Below, one piece after another: positions 57,418 through 64,000 of a DNA stretch of 64,000 nucleotides (its first letter is position 1; each line of letters opens with the position of its first letter). The translations under genes and the position numbers were made by a program. Below the pieces are notes generated by a model. It searched no databases, was not told the origin of the DNA, and saw only the letters and a program-made list of their open reading frames with translations. Source of the DNA: Hanleya hanleyi (taxonomy: Eukaryota > Mollusca > Polyplacophora > Lepidopleurida > Hanleyidae); the NCBI GenBank assembly GCA_036873755.1, contig JAVTVY010039319.1:62001-126000 (forward strand), in the 5' to 3' direction.

Positions 57418-59045
57418 CAAGAGCCCAAGGGGCTTCAATATCCGCCCGTATATCTGGAGTTACATTGGTTCAAATTTCAAGGTTGTTTAATAGCCTTTAA
57501 TTTTTTGCTTATAAGAATGTAACATATATCACATCTTATATTGAATGATAAACTAAAATGAGCTTAACTCTTGGTAACTAGTTGACCTTGAAGCAAGAGC
57601 TGAGAGCTCACATATCCCACACTGAAATCGACAATAGTCAAACACAAGAAATAGTAGTTTTCCTGCAAATGGATTCCTTTCAGACGAGAGAATTTTTCAT
57701 GAAGGAAGAAGAAAGTGATGAAGTAAACCTTTGTTCTTGAGTTAATGAACAGGTGTGAAGTTCATAAAGGACTCCTCTTCCCGTTAAATTAGTAAATGTA
57801 TGGTTTTTATTTCACAACAGTTTAACTTAATGTAGCTGTTTCAAACATGGGAGACAACTCCACAGGACAATACCATATAAATGCAGGGAAAAGAACTTCA
57901 AATATTCCAACAATATTCCAACACATTTAGTCAGCTAAGCTTGATTCAGTTTTGGGGGACTGCGGCCTAGACCTTTGACAAATTGATCTCATATGTATGG
58001 CTCCACTTTGCCATGCGAGTAAGGTATACTCAAAGTTTGGTACCAATCCATACCTTGAAACTAGAGCTATCGCGCGGACAACAAATCTTAATGGATGAAT
58101 GGACAGAACGCAACATCTCATTACACGACCTCGTCTTCGACAGGCATATGAAAATGTGACTTTTAATAATTTCTTGATTTTGGGGTCACAGTGACCTTGA
58201 CCTTTGACCTTGGCCTAAATTTTGGTACATGACAAACCGTCTCCCCTCAATTTCTCAATGGAGACAAAAAATCAATATTTTTAACAATTTCACGATTTTG
58301 GGGTCAGTGACCTTGAACTTTGACCTTGACCTACATTTTGGTATGTGACACATTGTGTCCCCCTAATGTATCTACTGACACAAAAAAATGTCATTTTTAA
58401 TAGTATCCTAATTTTGGGGTCAGTGACCTTTGACCTTGACCTAATTTTTGGTGTGCATAACTTCATTTCCGCCTATTGAATCCACTCACAAAAAATTAGA
58501 AATTTTTAACGATTTCCTGATTTTTCAATCACACTGACCATTGACCTCTGACCTTGACCTACATTTAATATGCAACACATCGTTCCCCCTAGGGCATCCA
58601 CTCACCAAAAATTAGAACTGTAGATAGAAAACTGTCAACGATCAATGATTTCCTGATTTTTGGCAACAGTGACCTTTGACCTCTGACCTCGACCTCAATT
58701 TCGGTACGCGACACATCGTCTCCACGTGGTGTATCCACTCACAAAAAATTGCAACTGTGGATAGAAAACGTTCACAGATATAGACCGGACACGAACACTT
58801 CAGTGATTTCCTGTTTTTTAGGCCAGTGACCTTTGACCTGTGACCTCGACCTTCATTTTGGTACGTGACACATCGTCTCCCCGTAGGGTATCCACTCACC
58901 ATAAATTGGAGCTGTGGATAGGAAACTGTCCCAGATATAGACCGGACACGAGAACCGGACAGACGGACAGACGCCCCGACAGACAGACGGACAGACGGAC
59001 GGAAACCGCCATCACATAATACGTCCGCCTTTTGGGCGGGCGTAT
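57418..59045. mobile_element. Mollusc-type repeat inserted in the MITE
   Basis: It starts 'caagagcccaaggggcttca' and contains units of about 120 bases with TGACCTTTGACCTTGACCT from 58190 to about 58900. It ends with a GACGGACAGAC tract and 'tccgccttttgggcgggcgt'. It has no gene. The type resembles widespread repeats in mollusc genomes (recollection); its superfamily is uncertain. Confidence 0.7.
58190..58905 (+). repeat. About six tandem units with TGACCT direct repeats
   Basis: Unit spacing is about 115-135 bases. Each holds two to four TGACCT half-sites spaced as direct repeats (near 58195, 58310, 58420, 58535, 58670 and 58828), then 'tttggtacgtgacacatcgt' and 'tatccactcacaaaaaatt'. TGACCTTTGACCT is the DR1 nuclear-receptor pattern; activity is unknown. 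Confidence 0.8.
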
Positions 59046-59556
59046 AAAAATGGAGTGCTGAAACTCCGGGACTTTATAGTTTATCATATTGGGGTCATTT
59101 TGAGCCCATTTGCATAACCCCCTGAGCAGAGGATCATGGGTAAATTCAAGATGGCGGCCACGTGGGGTACCAGAAAAGTGATGTTTTTGTCATATTTCTT
59201 CAAAATTTCTGCTTTGCCGCAACGAAAAGTGGGCAAAAACTATTTTATTTCACATCACATTAATATTTACTAATTTATCATGCAGTTTTTGCGAAGAAAT
59301 TGCATAAATAAAAAAATCGGGAAATTCGACCGTAAAATCGGCCAAAAAATATCGTTTTTGAAAATGACGTCACTGTGACGTCATCAAAGCGGCCATCTTG
59401 GATTTTTTTACATTTTCTGGTAGAGCTTGACCCAAGGGTATAGTGTGGTAAGTTTCAGCTCCCTAGCTCAAGGGATAAGTAAAATAATTAGGGGGGGGCC
59501 ATATAACCCCCCCAGGCCTGGACAGGTCCCAAAAAGCACAGGCCAGATAGGGTTAA

Positions 59557-60063
59557 CCCTATCTGGCCTGGGCTTTCTGGGACCTGTCCAGGTTGGGGGC
59601 CGGAATGCCCACCTCCACTCCCCCAATTATTTTTCTTACCCCTTTAGCTAGGGAGTTGAAACTTACCACATTATACCTTTGGGTCAAGCTGTATCAGAAA
59701 ATGCAAAAAGATCCAAGATGGTCGCTTTGATGACGTCACAGTGACGTCATTTTTGTTCGATTTTTCGATCGAAATTTTCATTTATGCCATTTCTCCGCGA
59801 AAACTGCAAAAATTAGTAAATATTAATGTGATGTGAAATAAAGTACTTTTTGCCCACTTTTCATCGCGGAAAAGCAGACATTTTGAAGAAAGATGACGAA
59901 AACATCACTTTTCTGGTACCCCACGTGGCCGCCATCTTGAATATACCCATTATCCTCTGCTCAGCGGCTTATACAAATAGGCTGAAAATGACCCCAATGT
60001 GATAAACTATAAAGTTACGTAGGGGGCTATTTTGCCCCCCCCCCCCTTTCAGGCCTGGTAGGG
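59557..60063 (-). mobile_element. TTAA MITE, copy 5, head-to-head with copy 4
   Basis: A complete 507-base copy in reverse orientation, with TTAA at 59553-59556 shared with copy 4 and at 60064-60067 on the far side. The junction forms the perfect palindrome GGCCAGATAGGGTTAACCCT (continuing symmetrically). Confidence 0.85.
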
Positions 60064-60067
60064 TTAA

Positions 60068-62100
60068 ATCGGAATCATGTGGTGTTATACATGACTAGTT
60101 ATCCTCATTGTGGACGACATCTCTGCTTAATCTGCTGATGAAAATCCTATCACATGAGCTTACAAATCGTCACATCCGGTTCTCATTTAATAAACTTTCT
60201 CTTGCTATCAATGTATGAACCGTTTGTTAACAATCTTGACAATGACATGCCACTGATATTATTTGAGCTGGAAATTAATTCATCCGTTCCTCCGCCTCGC
60301 TATATTAGTTCATTCGGAACTGGCGAGCAGAAATCACTCAGTGAACCCGATTTTCGGCTCGGACGGTCCTAGCTTGACGCTCCTATAAATCTCCAGATGG
60401 GATGCACCAGAATACGCATGGCTCAAAACACAAACGACTAACACGGACGTACGAACCGTCGACAGGCAAATTATATACTAGGGACCCCAAATTTATATCG
60501 AATGTACTGATAATATACGATCCATTAAAATATAAAACCCCAAATTATCAGTTTTAACACGTATCGCATGTTTAAGTTATATAATTCCAGTGTTTGTTTT
60601 CAGATCTATCAGACATCACATGACCTCGTAACAGTCCAATATGTAGTCCATGCCCATCGAGGTACATCTATCACCGGAGAACCCCGATAAGTTGAGTAAC
60701 CTGTCAATGTCAAGGACAATAATGTCACGGCATGGGATGTCTGAACATCAACTGCAACAACAAAGAACAACTATTGAATATGTGATGAGTTCAGCCAATC
60801 TTTACTGCAGACTGATGAAAATATACGATCAGTCTATTTTCATTAATACATTTTGGATAACTCAATACCACGTTAATAATAACGCAATTCAATCAGCATG
60901 TAATATTATTTAAGGTTAATTTTGTGGTTAAATGAGGTAAGATCAAAGGGGGACAGTATATTAACGAGCTTATTTCATACAAATGAACATCCCTGCTGGA
61001 CATAAGTTTTGAGGGGGGCTGGATACCACACGGATATTGACTACTCGCGTTTCTTGAGATAATTTTTGCTCTAAACTGAGGTCAAAATAATCAAGTTATT
61101 TCTCTTTCTTTTTTGTTAATACGAATTGTTTACGAGTTACGAAATTAGATTTCAAACAGTGATGATACGTTCAAAACTAGTGAGAATGGGAGGGAAATAG
61201 CTTTCTGGCTTATTTTTCATGTCATTGTTTGCTACAAATATAATGGGCATACATGCTACTTTAATCCCTAGGATGACGAGGTTAGGGTATGTATATGTCA
61301 CCCAGATATCAACCAACACAGGGTCCTTCTCAGGTCACTTTTTATTCCAGCAGATATTGTCTAATTTAATAGATCATCGATGCTGAATTAGTTCTCAGTT
61401 GGTTAAGAAAGTATAGGGAATGTTCACTTCTGGAGTTCAGTGTTTATCCATCAGATTGATGGAACATAATAAATGGATTTTTTTTTTAAATTGGGAGGTC
61501 ACCATACTCGTTATGAAATATGGCAGTCATATGTGTGTGTATCTTCGAAGAGTTATAACACCGAATACATGGGGACGTTTAACATTTTTTTCTTGTTTGG
61601 AGCTCATTAAATCAAACTTTCTCAACTCAATTTCCCTTCTGCTGTGAAACGTTTTCTAACTTCTACTACCGAGGGATTTTTCAGATCCACAAGAGAATGC
61701 GCAAGGTCCACAAGGCAAACTGTCAGGCCACCGTGAACGCACTCGTGCAATGATCTTGGCCAACGAGGGAGTTCGATTCAACCTGTCACCTTGTCTGGAT
61801 CGAGGAGTTTGGAAAGGAAGACCTTGAGATTTCTAGTAGACTGCCTCGTTTTAGCGGGAACAAGTCACATATAGGCCTACCGCTCTTCTGTGTATAAAGG
61901 TAGAAATAGACGTCGAAACCGCAGCGCCCTCTTTTATGTCATTTTACAACATTCCCCGATCAGCTAATCTGGACTTCGCTGGGAAAATATGGCTATAGAG
62001 GATCAAACCATAATTCATAACGAACTTAACTGGTAAATCGCAATCTCCAAATCCCTATAGTAGATTTACACGACGACCTCAAAGTTCACTGTCATACATG
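60068..62100. other. No recognisable gene
   Basis: Several frames of 60-90 codons lack any motif. Nothing can be supported. Confidence 0.4.
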
Positions 62101-62280
62101 TACTTCCGCCTTCAGCCCGAGTGACATCCCTCTTTGCGGCGAAGCGAGCCAGCTTCACCATGGTCCTTTCGCCGTCTCAACTGATCGTTTGAGTTAATTT
62201 CACCGGGATTTCGAGGCATTATCTGTCTCCTGGATGATTGTAGTTCATTCTCGGAAAGTTCCAGCGTTTAATTCAATCAG
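62101..62280 (+). other. Possible non-coding exon ending in a consensus splice donor
   Basis: A more G/C-rich stretch ends in CAG|GTAAGTG at 62280/62281. It could be a 5' UTR exon of a gene continuing beyond the window. A pyrimidine-rich stretch ending in TTTTAG lies at the very end (about 63999). This is a guess from a single splice consensus. Confidence 0.2.
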
Positions 62281-62442
62281 GTAAGTGAACCGCACACGTA
62301 AACACAATGTTACTTTCGTTTTCAACTGTAGTCACATGTCACACATCAGCCGTGATCTATTACAGGGGAACCCAAGGGGTCGCTTGCATTTCTGCACTTT
62401 CGTTACGCTACCCCCGCCTTTGAAGAACATGACGCCATCGTC

Positions 62443-62835
62443 ATGGCTCTTGTCGCGCTACCAGCAGCACGGGTGTGTGGATTAGAACATATATACAGCG
62501 TATATACAAAAAGATTACAGGGCGACGGCCCTATTGACTTCCTGGCTAATTCGTCGTCAGGTAGAATGGACATCAGGTCCACAGCAGCCCACAGCTGTCT
62601 CGTGCTGGAGTCTGTTCGTCATGCATCTGAGGCAGTAAAGCCACGGAGTCAGCCAGCCTGTTTTGTCGCCCACGGGATTACTTGCAGCTCCATCCTGCAC
62701 CACAGGTCATTCCTCGATGATCACGGGCATCAACCGTATTTCTCGGACCGTACGGCCGTGCATCTTCTGTCCACCGGCAGGCTAAAACGTAAAGCTTCCC
62801 GGTCGCTGGATACGACGTCCGCGAGTCGTTCGTAA
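62443..62835 (+). other. Open frame of 130 codons, unlikely coding
   Basis: No domain or motif is recognised. It overlaps, on the opposite strand, the possible gypsy remnant, whose G/C-rich composition probably explains the open frame. Recorded because it is the longest frame in the last 4 kb. Confidence 0.2.
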
Positions 62836-63072
62836 TCTGCCAATCTCCGAGGACGCCGAGGACGCCGGGTTCTCCGTCCACTTCTCGTTCTCGGACTCGA
62901 CATCACCATCATTCTCTGTAGTCTTAGTGGTCTCACTATCCGACGTTTCTCTGAGGTAGAAGGGCTTCAAAAGATCGTGATGGACTACACGAAGGCTTTC
63001 TTCACAACAAAATGCGTTAGACGTTAAATTTGCTTTATTATTTAGATAGCATAGTTCGTTACGCAGACCCAC
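62782..63072 (-). pseudogene. Possible Ty3/gypsy integrase C-terminal remnant
   Basis: The minus strand contains SLRVVHHDLLKPFYLRE, close to the VVHHDRLKP motif that ends many Ty3/gypsy integrases, followed by an acidic serine-rich tail. The upstream integrase core (DDE) is not present, so only a fragment remains, if the reading is right. Confidence 0.4.
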
Positions 63073-64000
63073 TTATATTGCAGATTATGGAAACAGTGGA
63101 ATGATGTATTCATTCCAAAGAATATAAAATATACACTGGATGATGGACTGTCGACCACCTTATAATATGCAGATAACATAGTTCGTAGAGGACGTAAGTG
63201 GGTTGAGTGGACGGAATGTAACTGGGGAAAAGGTTTAAGAAATCTATTTTAATCTTAACATTTGAAGAAAAAACATTGATCCTCTTGCGTCTCGAAGTGA
63301 AGAGAAAGTTGAGTTTCCCAAAACATGAGAGCCAGTGCATATTACCGCTAACGAACATATCGTATGCGGGGCTTGGAATGTTTCCTCTAACTTCATTACA
63401 AGCTGATGAACGGTGCCATCTGTAAAACCTGCTTAATTAACCTATCAACTGATAGATGTCTTCACTCAGTCCTAGGATGTCGTTTGAGTGCGAACTCAAC
63501 GCCTCCATTATAGTTTCTCCAATTTAGGAAAACATTTATAAATTGAAGAAATCCTCGTTACTAAGCTCCGGTTTGAATTGTTCTTTTTGCAACTATAGAC
63601 AAATATTGCGGCGGACATAATCAGAAAATATGTTGATCAGTGCAAATGAATACTGTACCCAGGCGCGCGCCATGATTGGTCATAGCTGGTCGACAGCATA
63701 CTGCAAGCATAGTTGAGTCGTCTTGTACAAACATGTTCTATCCTGACTGCAAGCAGTTAGGCTACATTCTTGTGCGGTGATGATGAAATGTTGCATATCA
63801 TCTTCAGATTAATTATGTACATGACAGGAATGCCGTCGACATACGGAACCTTCGAGATCTTCACGTCTTGTCTAGAGCTGTTTAATGGATGTAAGAACTG
63901 AAATTTACATGTACGATATATCTTTCAGCTGTCAATGAAAGAGCGGCGGGATCATCTGGCAGTAATCATTCATAATCATAACAGGTTCTCTTTTTTTAGC
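63073..64000. other. No recognisable feature
   Basis: No repeat match within the window and no supportable ORF. Confidence 0.4.

Larger units (their letters stand above)
57348..59552 (+). mobile_element. TTAA MITE, copy 4, split by a nested repeat
   Basis: TTAA (57344-57347) and the left 70 bases ('tttctgcggtatctccggaa') are followed by a 1.6-kb insert. The MITE body resumes at about 59046 ('tggagtgctgaaactccggg') and ends at 59552, before TTAA (59553-59556). Confidence 0.8.

Overview
The window looks like intergenic and intronic DNA from an animal, most likely a marine invertebrate and possibly a lophotrochozoan such as a mollusc. It is AT-leaning and intron-containing, and it is packed with decayed LINEs, Penelope-like reverse transcriptases, TIR elements and MITEs. 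Two signatures, TGACCTTTGACC-type arrays and GACGGACGGAC tracts, are ones I associate with mollusc-type repeats. The species cannot be fixed from the sequence alone. There is no bacterial-style operon, rRNA or CRISPR.

Only one host gene is convincing. It is a two-exon secreted olfactomedin-domain gene (44546-45401 and 55180-55955, + strand). It has a signal peptide, a helical N-terminal half, a 9.8-kb intron with consensus splice sites, and a C-terminal olfactomedin domain. The predicted protein is 543 aa. The intron holds two Penelope-like copies, a LINE fragment, a TTAA MITE and a minisatellite.

Layout: 1-1140 is a decayed LINE (-). 1150-5085 holds Penelope-like fragments on both strands. 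5600-8730 holds hairpins and tandem repeats. 8808-9419 is a minisatellite that reverses orientation internally. 10375-13700 holds Penelope-like and LINE debris plus a 202-bp near-perfect palindrome with a 12-bp target duplication. 14222-19235 is a 5-kb palindromic element (element 1) carrying inverted copies of a gene whose protein has FEN/XPG-like acidic motifs and a CXC (tesmin/TSO1-type) tail. 19483-20447 is a TA-flanked MITE. 20760-25785 is a 5-kb foldback element whose arms are built of tandem repeats rich in NRF1-like and CRE-like palindromes. 25860-30992 is a second palindromic element (element 2) of the same FEN-like/CXC family with a LINE at its centre. 31030-36122 is Penelope-like and MITE debris with a 645-bp tandem duplication and a tRNA-like sequence. 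36979-40657 is a foldback element with minisatellite arms. 41975-42731 is another MITE. 44546-55955 is the olfactomedin gene. 57060-60063 is a LINE fragment and a head-to-head pair of TTAA MITEs, one split by a mollusc-type repeat. 60068-64000 is mostly unassigned, with a possible Ty3/gypsy integrase tail.

The strongest candidates for something undescribed are the two ~5-kb TA-flanked palindromic elements. Both carry the FEN-like/CXC gene in inverted duplicate with the C-termini facing outward. The foldback elements with 6-7-bp target duplications come next.
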